A program made the translations under genes and the position numbers. Below the pieces are notes generated by a model, which saw nothing but the letters and a program-made list of their open reading frames with translations, searched no databases and had not been told where the DNA came from. Source: Cerina sp048266425 (lineage in GTDB: Bacteria > Bacteroidota > Bacteroidia > Flavobacteriales > Flavobacteriaceae). Taken from it: a stretch of 64,000 nt of DNA. This document shows, piece by piece, positions 1 to 7,873 of the stretch (position 1 is the stretch's first letter; each line of letters opens with the position of its first letter). The stretch spans positions 90,030-154,029 of the forward strand of contig JBLWZN010000003.1 in NCBI GenBank assembly GCA_048266425.1, in the 5' to 3' direction.

Positions 1-275
1 CCCGCATCATCCCAGTCGCCACCACGGGTAGGACCTACCATGGCATCGGTTGGCATCAGATCGAGCGCCATCAACCGCGCCTGATCTTGATAAGGGGTTC
101 GCATTGCCGTATAGGCACTATTCAATAAGGTAGTGGCATCCTCACTGTTTTTTGCATAATTTGTGGCCGCTTCCTCCAATTTTGTGCCATCCAGTACCTC
201 TTCCTCCAGATCCGTGCACGAAACGAACAACAAGCTGCCCAAGCAAATTGTAAATAAATATCTTTTAATTTTCAT
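1..275 (-). CDS. SusD/RagB-family outer-membrane lipoprotein, N-terminal part
   Basis: This is the first 91 codons of a SusD-like glycan-binding lipoprotein; the gene runs off the left edge. The translation starts MKIKRYLFTICLGSLL and continues FVSCTDLEEEVLDGTKLEE, so there is a signal peptide with a lipobox ending at Cys20. The stretch after it (NSEDATTLLNSAYTAMRTPYQDQ) is the first helix pair typical of SusD proteins. The ATG at 275 lies 11 bases after the stop of the SusC-like gene, the usual susC-susD order. SusD proteins sit on the outer-membrane surface and hand oligosaccharides to the SusC transporter. The substrate cannot be read from this fragment. Confidence 0.92.
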   Translation of the reverse strand, partial: MKIKRYLFTICLGSLLFVSCTDLEEEVLDGTKLEEAATNYAKNSEDATTLLNSAYTAMRTPYQDQARLMALDLMPTDAMVGPTRGGDWDDA

Positions 276-286
276 TTTCTTTTTTT

Positions 287-3277
287 TTAGAATTTAAGAT
301 TTAAGCCAAATGCAAACGTCTTGTTGTTGGGGTAGCCCAAGTAGTCGATACCCGCTGAAGGTACACCGTTTGAATTGGATACAGCAACAGATACTTCGGG
401 GTCGAACCCGGAATATCCGGTAAATGTCAACAGGTTGGCACCGTTAAAGAATACCCTTAGGCCATTGATGTACTTGGTGTTGGACATGTCAAAAGTATAA
501 CCTATCCCCAGGTTGGCCAAACGGAAAAAGTCTCCTTTTTCAAGGTATAGGGACGATGGCGTTGCCACATCGTTTGCAGATTGTCCACGGTCCACATACG
601 AATACGGCATGTTTCTACCACCGTTAAATGCACTGGTATAAAAATAAGCGTTTGCTGTGTTGTTATATAAATAATGCCCAAATTGGCCATACCAAGAAGT
701 GGTAAAGTCAATCTTCTTATACCGAAGGGTAGTGTTAAAACCAATATTTAACTTCGGAAGTCCGGTTTTTCCTGACAAAAGCAGTTCTGGAGCATCTGCC
801 AAGGTGGTTACCGAGCCGTCCGCCCTGTAAAAGGTAGATAGTCCATTTTCATCGAATCCTGCCCAACTTTTGGTAAAGTAAGTGTACAGGGGCTCGTTGT
901 TTGTGATAATTTGTGACGATGCACCCGTTAAGCCTTGTCCACTAAGTTCACCGGTAAATTCCGTTCTATCAAAATCCTTCATCTTATTGGTGATATAGGA
1001 CATATTCCCTCCAAGTGAGAAATCCCAATCCTCTGATTGGATCGCATCGTAGTTCAAAGACAATTCGACTCCGCTGTTTTGCAAATTACCTGGGAGGTTG
1101 ATGAACTTCTTAATTGAGGCGCCAGGAACCCCGCCAGCAGGGTCGGTCGGGAATATTAGGTCCTTGGTGTCCTTAAAAAAGTAATCAATGGATCCCGATA
1201 GTTTGTTCTCCAAAAAGACGAAGTCTACACCGGCACCATAGGAACTTGTGGTTTCCCATTTTAGGTCGGGATTCACGTTGGTGGTAGTTACAAAATCCGT
1301 ATTGGAATATTGTCCTACAAACAAGGCCGAATTGTTATCAAATTCTTGGTTTCCCGTAATACCCCAATTTAAACGTGCCTTTATGTTGTTAATGGCACCA
1401 TCTGGATTATCTATAAATTTATAGGCGGCCCCAACTGCAGGGAAAGTACCGTATTTCTCGTTGGCTCCAGGACGGGTAGAACCATCAATCCTAAGGGAAG
1501 CATTGACCAATAAGTTTTGTATAATAACGGTCTCTACCCTTCCATAAAAGGATTGGAGTTCGTTTCTGGACCTATAGGAAGAAGCCCTAAACTGGCTATT
1601 AAGACCACCTTCCAGGTTGTCGATCAAATTTTTCTGGGCTACATTAAAATCTTGAGCCGAGGTAAACTTGCCCTCTACGTTATAGTCGTAATAAGAATAA
1701 CCCAACAAGGCTTTTAGAGAAAAGTCATCCGATAAAACTTTGCTATAAGAAAAGTAGTTCTCAAAGGTCTTGTTAAAGCGGGTCATAGTGCTAACAGAGG
1801 CAATACCGGCCACGGGATCACCATTAGGATTGGTTCTCTCGTCCGAGTCGTGTCCTTGCAGATGGAAGGAGGGCGCCAAGGAATTGCTCCTTTCCGAGGT
1901 AGAATAGTCAACGCCGATCACCATGTTGAAATCAAGATTATCCATTATTTTGACCTTTGGCGCAATACTGGCCAAAATTCTAGAGGTCGAGGTTTGATCG
2001 TCGTAGGCGTTCAATAACTCTACCGGGTTCAAATATGTATTGTTAACTGTATTATAGGAACCATCGTCGTTGTAAATGGCCCTTGTCGGGTTCCAGTAAA
2101 GTCCCACCCCGATAACGTTGCCTATAAAGCCTACGTTGTCCGATGTAAGCTCGGCCTGATCCTCAATCTGGGAATAGTCCAACTTGGTGTTCAGGGTCAA
2201 AATACCATCAAAGGCGGTACTCTTATTGTCAAAGCTTATGGAGTATCTCTGCATTCCTGTTTGTTGCACAATACCTTCCGTGTCTTGCAGACCAAAAGAG
2301 ACCCTATTGCTAGATGTTTCGTTACCAAAAGTAATCCCAAGATTATAATCGGTACTTACCGCGTTTTGAAGGATGGCATCCTTCCAGTCGTAACTTCTGC
2401 TGCCATAATCTTCACTTAGCCCCAAAGTATTTACCCTTTCGGCATACTGATCCCCGTTCATCATATCGATATCCCCTCTCAGGCTCGATATGCTAACGCT
2501 GGTATTGAAATCGAATTGCGTTTTTCCCGATTTGCCTCCCTTGGTAGTAATGATGACCACCCCGTTGGCGCCACGGGATCCGTAAATTGCCGTTGAAGAG
2601 GCATCCTTAAGAACGGTAATAGATTCGATGTCGTCCTGATTAATGAAGTTGAGCGCACTTTTTGGAGCCGAACTTCCCAAACCAATGTCCGAACCTCCCG
2701 CAGAGATGTTCCCTCCGGCAAGTGGAATACCATCCACAACAATAAGCGGGTCATTGCCCGAACGCACGGACGAATTACCTCGTACCCGGATGTTGATCCC
2801 TCCTCCAGGCTCACCGTTTGTCTGGGAAATTTGCACCCCGGCTACCTTTCCCCGTAAGGCTTCTGCAGGGTTAGCTGCGGCCACAGTAGTAATGTCACCC
2901 GCATTAATGGCGTCTACAGCACCTGTAGCATCCTTTTTTGTGGTGGTACCATACCCGACCACGACCACTTCCGATAATGCTTCTGCATCCTCCTCCATGG
3001 TAACATTAATGGTCGTTTGCCCATTTACGGCAATTTCTTGCGTTTTAAAGCCAATATAGCTAACCACAAGTGTGGCGTTGTTGTCCACATTGTTCAATGT
3101 GTAGTTCCCGTCAAAATCCGTTTGGGCACCGTTGGTTGTACCCTTGATCAGGACGCTTGCACCCGGTAAAGGGCCATTGGCATCAGAAATAGTTCCCGAT
3201 ACCGTCTGAGCTTTTACTAGTCCGAAGCATAGAAATGCACCTACCAGCAATAAGCTTTTACGAAAAGTAATCTTCAT
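287..3277 (-). CDS. SusC/RagA-family TonB-dependent outer-membrane transporter
   Basis: 996-residue TonB-dependent receptor of the SusC type, the usual length for the family. A signal peptide ends around residue 23 (FGLVKAQ). Residues about 25-98 form the carboxypeptidase-regulatory-like domain (VSGTISDANGPLPGASVLIKG), followed by the SEVVVVGYGTTTKKDATGAV segment that precedes the plug, and the plug itself with PLIVVDGIPL and SITVLKDASSTAIYGSRGANG. The rest is the beta-barrel, ending in a C-terminal aromatic/basic strand (FAFGLNLKF). It imports oligosaccharides across the outer membrane using TonB energy, together with the SusD-like partner downstream. The divergent LacI-type gene and nearby pgmB suggest an alpha-glucan or phosphorolysed disaccharide as substrate, which is inference. 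Confidence 0.96.
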   Translation of the reverse strand: MKITFRKSLLLVGAFLCFGLVKAQTVSGTISDANGPLPGASVLIKGTTNGAQTDFDGNYTLNNVDNNATLVVSYIGFKTQEIAVNGQTTINVTMEEDAEALSEVVVVGYGTTTKKDATGAVDAINAGDITTVAAANPAEALRGKVAGVQISQTNGEPGGGINIRVRGNSSVRSGNDPLIVVDGIPLAGGNISAGGSDIGLGSSAPKSALNFINQDDIESITVLKDASSTAIYGSRGANGVVIITTKGGKSGKTQFDFNTSVSISSLRGDIDMMNGDQYAERVNTLGLSEDYGSRSYDWKDAILQNAVSTDYNLGITFGNETSSNRVSFGLQDTEGIVQQTGMQRYSISFDNKSTAFDGILTLNTKLDYSQIEDQAELTSDNVGFIGNVIGVGLYWNPTRAIYNDDGSYNTVNNTYLNPVELLNAYDDQTSTSRILASIAPKVKIMDNLDFNMVIGVDYSTSERSNSLAPSFHLQGHDSDERTNPNGDPVAGIASVSTMTRFNKTFENYFSYSKVLSDDFSLKALLGYSYYDYNVEGKFTSAQDFNVAQKNLIDNLEGGLNSQFRASSYRSRNELQSFYGRVETVIIQNLLVNASLRIDGSTRPGANEKYGTFPAVGAAYKFIDNPDGAINNIKARLNWGITGNQEFDNNSALFVGQYSNTDFVTTTNVNPDLKWETTSSYGAGVDFVFLENKLSGSIDYFFKDTKDLIFPTDPAGGVPGASIKKFINLPGNLQNSGVELSLNYDAIQSEDWDFSLGGNMSYITNKMKDFDRTEFTGELSGQGLTGASSQIITNNEPLYTYFTKSWAGFDENGLSTFYRADGSVTTLADAPELLLSGKTGLPKLNIGFNTTLRYKKIDFTTSWYGQFGHYLYNNTANAYFYTSAFNGGRNMPYSYVDRGQSANDVATPSSLYLEKGDFFRLANLGIGYTFDMSNTKYINGLRVFFNGANLLTFTGYSGFDPEVSVAVSNSNGVPSAGIDYLGYPNNKTFAFGLNLKF

Positions 3278-3372
3278 AGATAATTAATTTTGAGTTGAGT
3301 TAGAATTTCAATTATTGTTAAAAGTATTAAAAAAGAATGTTAATAGGGTCAATAACTATGTATGCATAGTAA

Positions 3373-3386
3373 CGAAACCGTTTTCG
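3373..3386. promoter_or_regulatory. Probable LacI-family operator
   Basis: The 14 bases CGAAACCGTTTTCG form an inverted repeat with a central CpG and one mismatched pair, the form of operators bound by LacI-family regulators. The site is about 96 bases upstream of the susC-like start codon and about 400 bases from the divergent lacI-type gene. It lies downstream of the predicted -7 box at 3491-3498, a position compatible with repression by roadblock. Binding is inferred. Confidence 0.55.
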
Positions 3387-3490
3387 TGTTAATAACTTTT
3401 TTCAAATTGGAAAGTTTATAATTTATGCTTTTAAAAAATCTGAATACCGCAATCATTTAAAAAAGCAATATCAAATTTATAATTTTTGGA

Positions 3491-3498
3491 CAAATATA
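3491..3498 (-). promoter_or_regulatory. Candidate -7 box for the susC-like operon
   Basis: On the minus strand these bases read TATATTTG, a perfect match to the Bacteroidota -7 element TAnnTTTG. No convincing TTG -33 element was found at the expected distance. Transcription from here would give a leader of roughly 200 bases containing the LacI-type palindrome. Confidence 0.4.
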
Positions 3499-3742
3499 AC
3501 CTTTTTTTAACATAATACTATTTTTGCTTTTTCTAATACTTTCTTTGTATTGAATAATTCAGGGCTATTTTTCGGCCTTATTCAGTTAACATTAGAGGAC
3601 ATGGCTAGCAATAAGTTGGATCGCATCATAAAAATTTGATGGCGTAGGGGAAGTGTAGGGGTTACTCTCAATTTTCTGAGACTAAGGTATTAACCCATAG
3701 TCAATGTTAAAAAGTGTTTCTATGGGATGTGTGTCGGCATTA

Positions 3743-3769
3743 TTGACTAAATTTCGAGTTATAATTTTA
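3743..3769 (+). promoter_or_regulatory. Candidate promoter of the lacI-type gene
   Basis: TTG at 3743-3745, a 16-base spacer, then TAATTTTA at 3762-3769, one mismatch from TAnnTTTG. The transcript would begin about ten bases before the TTG start codon at 3785. Confidence 0.4.
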
Positions 3770-3784
3770 CCTGAGAATTAAATT

Positions 3785-4840
3785 TTGAAGAAACAAATTA
3801 CCCTAAAGGACATCGCCAAGGAGTTGGACGTGTCTATCTCCACAGTTTCAAAGGCGTTAAAGAATAGTGAGGAAATTGGCCTTGATACAAAAGAAAAAAT
3901 ACAGGCCTTTGCCAATTTATATAACTATAGGCCCAATAATATTGCGATAAGTCTTAAGAACAAACGAACGCGGAACATTGGTGTGATTATTCCGAATATC
4001 GTCCACCATTTCTTTACAACGGTGGTGAGGGGAATAGAAAGTTTTGCGAACGCCCATGGTTACAACGTAATCGTATGTGTCTCGGACGAAAGTTTTGACA
4101 AAGAGGTGATAAATATGGAAATGTTGGCCAACGGCAGTGTGGATGGCTTTATCCTGTCCCTATCCTCGGAAACCCAGTTTAAGAGCGACTACAACCATAT
4201 ACGGGAAGTAATGGATCAAGGTATTCCCGTGGTCTTCTTTGATCGTATTACGGATGAGATAGAATGCGATAAAGTTATTATAAATGATAGGGAGGGCGCT
4301 TACCAGGCGGTTGAAAAATTCATCGAATCCGGACGCAGGAATATAGCCTTGATTACCTCGGAAAATTTTTTGAACGTTAGCAACGATAGGGCGGAAGGAT
4401 ATTTTCAGGCCTTGAAGGATCATGGGATCGAGGTTTTGGAAGATCTGATTCTAAAATTGCCGTATATCGATATCGATGAAATAGTCGTTGAGAAGTTTTT
4501 TAGTCAAAATAACATTGATGCCGTGCTTAGTGTCAATGAGGTTTTCGCCGTTCAATGTATGCGTTTGGTACAAAAAATGGGGATGAAGGTTCCTGATGAT
4601 ATTTCCTTTATAGGTTTTACCGATGGTCTGTTGTCCAAATATGCTAGCCCAAGCCTGACCGCTATAAATCAACACGGGGAAGAAATGGGGGAAATTGCCG
4701 CCAAAATGCTGATTGAGAAAATTGAAAACGAATCGGATGAAGCTACCTATAAAACCGAAATTCTAAAGGCGACTATGGTGGAAAGGGCATCCACTATAAA
4801 TTTGTCGAAAGAGGTTGGGAAAAAAGGATTGAGGGTTTAA
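3785..4840 (+). CDS. LacI-family transcriptional regulator (TTG start)
   Basis: 351-residue LacI/GalR-type regulator. Residues 5-30 are the DNA-binding helix-turn-helix and hinge start (ITLKDIAKELDVSISTVSKA), followed by the periplasmic-binding-protein-like sensor domain (NIGVIIPNIVHHFFTTVVRG, NDREGAYQAV, FIGFTDG). The HTH begins only four residues after the proposed start, and an in-frame TAA lies two codons upstream (3779-3781), so the TTG at 3785 is nearly forced. It is divergent from the susC-like gene, and a LacI-type palindrome sits in the shared upstream region, so it probably controls that operon and possibly pgmB downstream. The effector is unknown. Confidence 0.93.
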   Translation: MKKQITLKDIAKELDVSISTVSKALKNSEEIGLDTKEKIQAFANLYNYRPNNIAISLKNKRTRNIGVIIPNIVHHFFTTVVRGIESFANAHGYNVIVCVSDESFDKEVINMEMLANGSVDGFILSLSSETQFKSDYNHIREVMDQGIPVVFFDRITDEIECDKVIINDREGAYQAVEKFIESGRRNIALITSENFLNVSNDRAEGYFQALKDHGIEVLEDLILKLPYIDIDEIVVEKFFSQNNIDAVLSVNEVFAVQCMRLVQKMGMKVPDDISFIGFTDGLLSKYASPSLTAINQHGEEMGEIAAKMLIEKIENESDEATYKTEILKATMVERASTINLSKEVGKKGLRV

Positions 4841-4875
4841 AAGTCCAAGTTCAAGTATCAAGCTCAAATTTTAAG

Positions 4876-5049
4876 AGTTTATGGGTTTATATGTTTACGC
4901 GGCTGCTATTTTTTAAACCTTGAACCATCAACCATTATTAAGAAGAGCCAAGAATCAGGAACCAAGACTATAGAAAATAGAGAATAGACTAAAAAAGTTT
5001 ATAAGTTTATGGGTTTATATGTTTACGCGGCTGCTATTTTTTAAACCTT
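4876..5049. repeat. 46-base direct repeat between lacI-type gene and pgmB
   Basis: Identical 46-base copies occupy 4876-4921 and 5004-5049. They share the core TTTACGCGGCTGCTATTTTT and are separated by 82 bases that include a TAGAGAATAGAC-type word also seen near 9640 and 50,580. The second copy ends 27 bases before the pgmB start. These are short dispersed intergenic words with no coding content. Confidence 0.9.
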
Positions 5050-5076
5050 AAACCAATTCCCACTAACCTACAATAT

Positions 5077-5742
5077 ATGAATAGAACCGGTTTTATATTC
5101 GATTTGGACGGGGTGATCGTCGATACGGCCAAATACCATTACAAGGCGTGGAAGGTGCTTGCGGATCAATTGGGAGTCCCATTTTCCAAGGAAAGGAACG
5201 AACAATTTAAAGGGGTTAGTCGCAAGCGCTGTTTGGAGCTGCTGTTGGAATGGGGAAACATACAGGCTACTCCCGAGCAGTTTGAAGAATGGATGGTGGA
5301 AAAGAACCGGGATTATCTCACCTATATTGATAAGATGGACGAGTCCGAGATACTGCCCGATGTCCCAAGAATACTACAATATTTAAAGTTGCACCACATG
5401 CCGATGGCCGTAGGCTCGGCAAGCAAAAATGCTGTCCCAATCTTGGAAAAGGTGAAGTTGTTGCCCTATTTTAATGTTGTGGTGGATGGCACCCAGGTTA
5501 CCAAGGCCAAACCAGACCCCGAAGTTTTTCTGCTAGCGGCAAATAGGCTGGGGATTGCCCCTGCAAATTGCGTTGTATTTGAGGATGCGTTGGCAGGTGT
5601 CGAGGCGGCCAATGCCGCTGGGATGACAAGTATTGGGATTGGGGAAGGGGAAATACTCTCTAATGCCCACTATGTTTTTAGGGACTTTACAGATATAGGC
5701 CTTGATTTTATAAAGGATCTAATCGATAAGGGCGAAAGGTGA
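5077..5742 (+). CDS. pgmB: Beta-phosphoglucomutase
   Basis: 221-residue HAD-superfamily enzyme that converts beta-glucose 1-phosphate to glucose 6-phosphate in the cytosol. Visible motifs: FDLDGVIVD with nucleophile Asp9 and acid/base Asp11, FKGVSRKRCLELLL (the beta-PGM cap-domain substrate loop), GSASKN (motif II), KAKPDPEVF (motif III lysine) and FEDALAGVEAA (motif IV). Length fits the family. It is normally paired with an inverting GH65 or similar phosphorylase for maltose, trehalose or kojibiose; no phosphorylase is present here. It follows the LacI-type gene on the same strand after 236 bases carrying the 46-base repeats, so cotranscription is uncertain. Confidence 0.92.
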   Translation: MNRTGFIFDLDGVIVDTAKYHYKAWKVLADQLGVPFSKERNEQFKGVSRKRCLELLLEWGNIQATPEQFEEWMVEKNRDYLTYIDKMDESEILPDVPRILQYLKLHHMPMAVGSASKNAVPILEKVKLLPYFNVVVDGTQVTKAKPDPEVFLLAANRLGIAPANCVVFEDALAGVEAANAAGMTSIGIGEGEILSNAHYVFRDFTDIGLDFIKDLIDKGER

Positions 5743-5849
5743 ATGGTAAGAATAAGTTAATCATTAAGGGTAAATGGTAGGTTCCGTACAACTTAAGGCA
5801 TTGAACCATTACTGCCAACGGAGACTGCCTACTGCAAGTGCCAACCGGA

Positions 5850-6506
5850 TTACTCCCCTTCTTCCTTCACAACAATGATGGTGGCCTTGGCCCCGGTAGA
5901 AAGGTTCCACTTGTTGGCCATAATCAATTGTCCTTTATCGTCATAAACGTTCACCTGCGCGGTGTTTGGACCAGAGGTACCTTGATTTAAGGCCTCGAAC
6001 TCCAGTCGGTTAAATCCAGGTTCCAAATCCAGATTGAGGCCATTAAAAGCACCGGTTAAAAGCAAGTTGGGATCTACTACTTTTCCATTAAGATAAATTC
6101 TCACCCTGTCCCCGTCCACATATTCGTGATCACGGCAAACTACCCCTACAAATTTACCATTGCTCTTCACATCTCCCAGATACATATCGCCATAATAGGT
6201 TTTATCATCTTTGTTTTCCTTTGGATATATCTTGGGATCCAATTTTAGGTCCCTACCAGCATCCACTAGTTCCCTGTCCGGCAACATTTTAACAGTACGC
6301 TGGTTCATGGATTCCAACAGGTTGGGGTTATTCTTTTTTTGCTCCTCCATGGAGGGAATCTTTAAGGAAGTGCCTTGGTTGGAGGATTTGAAATCCGACG
6401 TGTTGTTACTTTGAATGTTTAAAGGCTGGGTAATGCCAAAATCGGTCTGGCTCCAGCTTTTGGAACCACACAATAAAACAATAATAAAGAAAAAGCAAAA
6501 TCTCAT
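5850..6506 (-). CDS. Secreted protein of unknown function
   Basis: 218 residues from the ATG at 6506; the frame extends 17 codons upstream, but the chosen start gives a clean signal peptide (MRFCFFFIIVLLCGSKSWSQ). The N-terminal third is rich in Asn, Ser, Gln and Lys. The C-terminal half contains YYGDMYLGDVKSNGKFVGVV, VRIYLNGKVVDPNLLL and LEPGFNRLEFEALNQGTSGP, which look like beta-strands of an immunoglobulin-like or carbohydrate-binding fold (a guess from the pattern). I do not recognise the family; similar secreted proteins are expected in other flavobacteria. It is downstream of the M19 dipeptidase on the same strand with a 179-base gap, and converges with pgmB. Confidence 0.75.
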   Translation of the reverse strand: MRFCFFFIIVLLCGSKSWSQTDFGITQPLNIQSNNTSDFKSSNQGTSLKIPSMEEQKKNNPNLLESMNQRTVKMLPDRELVDAGRDLKLDPKIYPKENKDDKTYYGDMYLGDVKSNGKFVGVVCRDHEYVDGDRVRIYLNGKVVDPNLLLTGAFNGLNLDLEPGFNRLEFEALNQGTSGPNTAQVNVYDDKGQLIMANKWNLSTGAKATIIVVKEEGE

Positions 6507-6685
6507 TCTCTCTGCCTCAATGGATTTATGGGATAAAAATAGCAAATACCTTGCCACGGGGAATTAAATTGCTGTTAAAATCGATTTGGGGAACCCACGG
6601 GGCCCAAATCTCCGTCAAAGTCGGTAAATTGTGCGTGTCGCATAACAAGAATAATACAGATTCTGGGTTTTTAGAGCCACACCTG

Positions 6686-7750
6686 CTAGTCCCAGATGTT
6701 TTGAAGAAAACGTATAAAATTTAGGTGCATGATGTTATCGATATCTTCATTGGTATATCCATTATTGCCCAGGAGAACAGGAATTTTTTGAAGGTCGGCG
6801 ATGGTATCAATTTCGGTCGGTCCTTGTTCCTTTCCAAATCCGCCGTCCAGGTCGGTCCCAATTCCCACATGAAGGGAATTCCCAGAAAGTTGGCATATGT
6901 GGTCTATGTTTTGTAGGGTCTGCTGCAGGGAAACCCCCATCCCTTTCGGTGTCGATTTCCCTCTTACCCAACCAGGGACCATCATCCAGGCATCCAGGAC
7001 CATCCCGATTACGGCACCCCTGTTCAGGAGTTCTTTAAGCTGTTCATCCGAAAATTGTCGATTACCGGGAACAAACTTTCTGCAGTTATTGTGGCTTGCC
7101 CAAACAGGTCCGTTATACACCTCCATAGTTTCCCAGAAGCTTTGATCGCACAGGTGGGTGGCGTCCAAAATCAGATTTAGGCGCTCAATTTCCTTTAGCA
7201 ATTCCTTTCCCTTTGCCCCGATGCCACCAACGGAATCCGTGCCGTGGGCATAGGTGCCTGGTCCATAATGTCCAGGGCCAATAGCCCTTAATCCCTGGTT
7301 ATAAGACCTCTCCAGATGATCAATGGTAATAATGGAATCAGCTCCCTCAAGGCTTAGGATATATCCTATTGGTTTTTTTCCGGGGGTGGTTTCCCACATT
7401 TTAAGGTGATCTTGTAATTGTTTTTTATTCGTTATCTGAACCATTTCACCGATTTCTTCCATGGACCGGTACCAAGCCAACTGCCCTTGGGTATGGGCCC
7501 AAGCTTGATGCGGGGAGTGCCACCCGGGAAGGGGGTTCTCTTTTTTCACGTAGCGGGCTATCTGCGTGGCAACGCACAGGCCTACGTTCCCCTTGCGCAT
7601 GGCATCCAGGGAAACGGTATTCATGGTGCGATCGGGCTTATCGGTCATCCCGATTTCCCGTTTCCGGATTTCAGATACCGGTAGTGTAATGTCACGGTTC
7701 CAATCCATTGCGTTCATGGATAGATCTAGGTGGGCGTCAAATATAAACAT
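6686..7750 (-). CDS. M19-family membrane dipeptidase (renal dipeptidase-like)
   Basis: 354-residue zinc dipeptidase of the amidohydrolase fold. The expected metal ligands are all visible: His7 and Asp9 (FDAHLDL), Glu135 (SLEGADS), His199 (DATHLCD) and His220 (ASHNNCRKF). There is no signal peptide, so it is probably cytosolic. M19 enzymes hydrolyse dipeptides and tolerate a D-residue at the C-terminal position. It is the last gene of a leftward unit with the fold-type-III PLP enzyme, RidA and GntP permease, so it may release D-amino acids from dipeptides for the PLP enzyme. That role is inferred from context. Confidence 0.93.
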   Translation of the reverse strand: MFIFDAHLDLSMNAMDWNRDITLPVSEIRKREIGMTDKPDRTMNTVSLDAMRKGNVGLCVATQIARYVKKENPLPGWHSPHQAWAHTQGQLAWYRSMEEIGEMVQITNKKQLQDHLKMWETTPGKKPIGYILSLEGADSIITIDHLERSYNQGLRAIGPGHYGPGTYAHGTDSVGGIGAKGKELLKEIERLNLILDATHLCDQSFWETMEVYNGPVWASHNNCRKFVPGNRQFSDEQLKELLNRGAVIGMVLDAWMMVPGWVRGKSTPKGMGVSLQQTLQNIDHICQLSGNSLHVGIGTDLDGGFGKEQGPTEIDTIADLQKIPVLLGNNGYTNEDIDNIMHLNFIRFLQNIWD

Positions 7751-7777
7751 GGTGTTATTTTTAATGGTTCGTTGTAA

Positions 7778-7843
7778 AGACGCAATGCTTGCGTCTCCGA
7801 TGTACGGTTCTAAATCTTTTATGGAGACGCAAGCATTGCGTCT
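7778..7843. repeat. Perfect 21-base inverted repeat (hairpin element)
   Basis: AGACGCAATGCTTGCGTCTCC at 7778-7798 is the exact reverse complement of 7823-7843, with a 24-base loop. Allowing one mismatch the arms extend to 7775 and 7846. Each arm is itself nearly palindromic (GACGCAATGCTTGCGTC). It sits between the PLP enzyme gene and the M19 dipeptidase gene, inside the presumed operon, and has no T-tract on either side, so it looks more like a small mobile repeat or an mRNA-stabilising hairpin than a terminator. Confidence 0.9.
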
Positions 7844-7873
7844 CTAAAACATTGAATATTTTTCTGGATACCC

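Larger units (their letters stand above)
3278..3784. other. Divergent regulatory region between susC-like and lacI-like genes
   Basis: 507 bases with no gene. It is AT-rich and holds a LacI-type palindrome (3373-3386), a TAnnTTTG box directed at the susC-like gene (3491-3498) and a TTG/TAnnTTTG-like pair directed at the regulator (3743-3769). No open frame with gene-like composition was seen. Confidence 0.7.
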
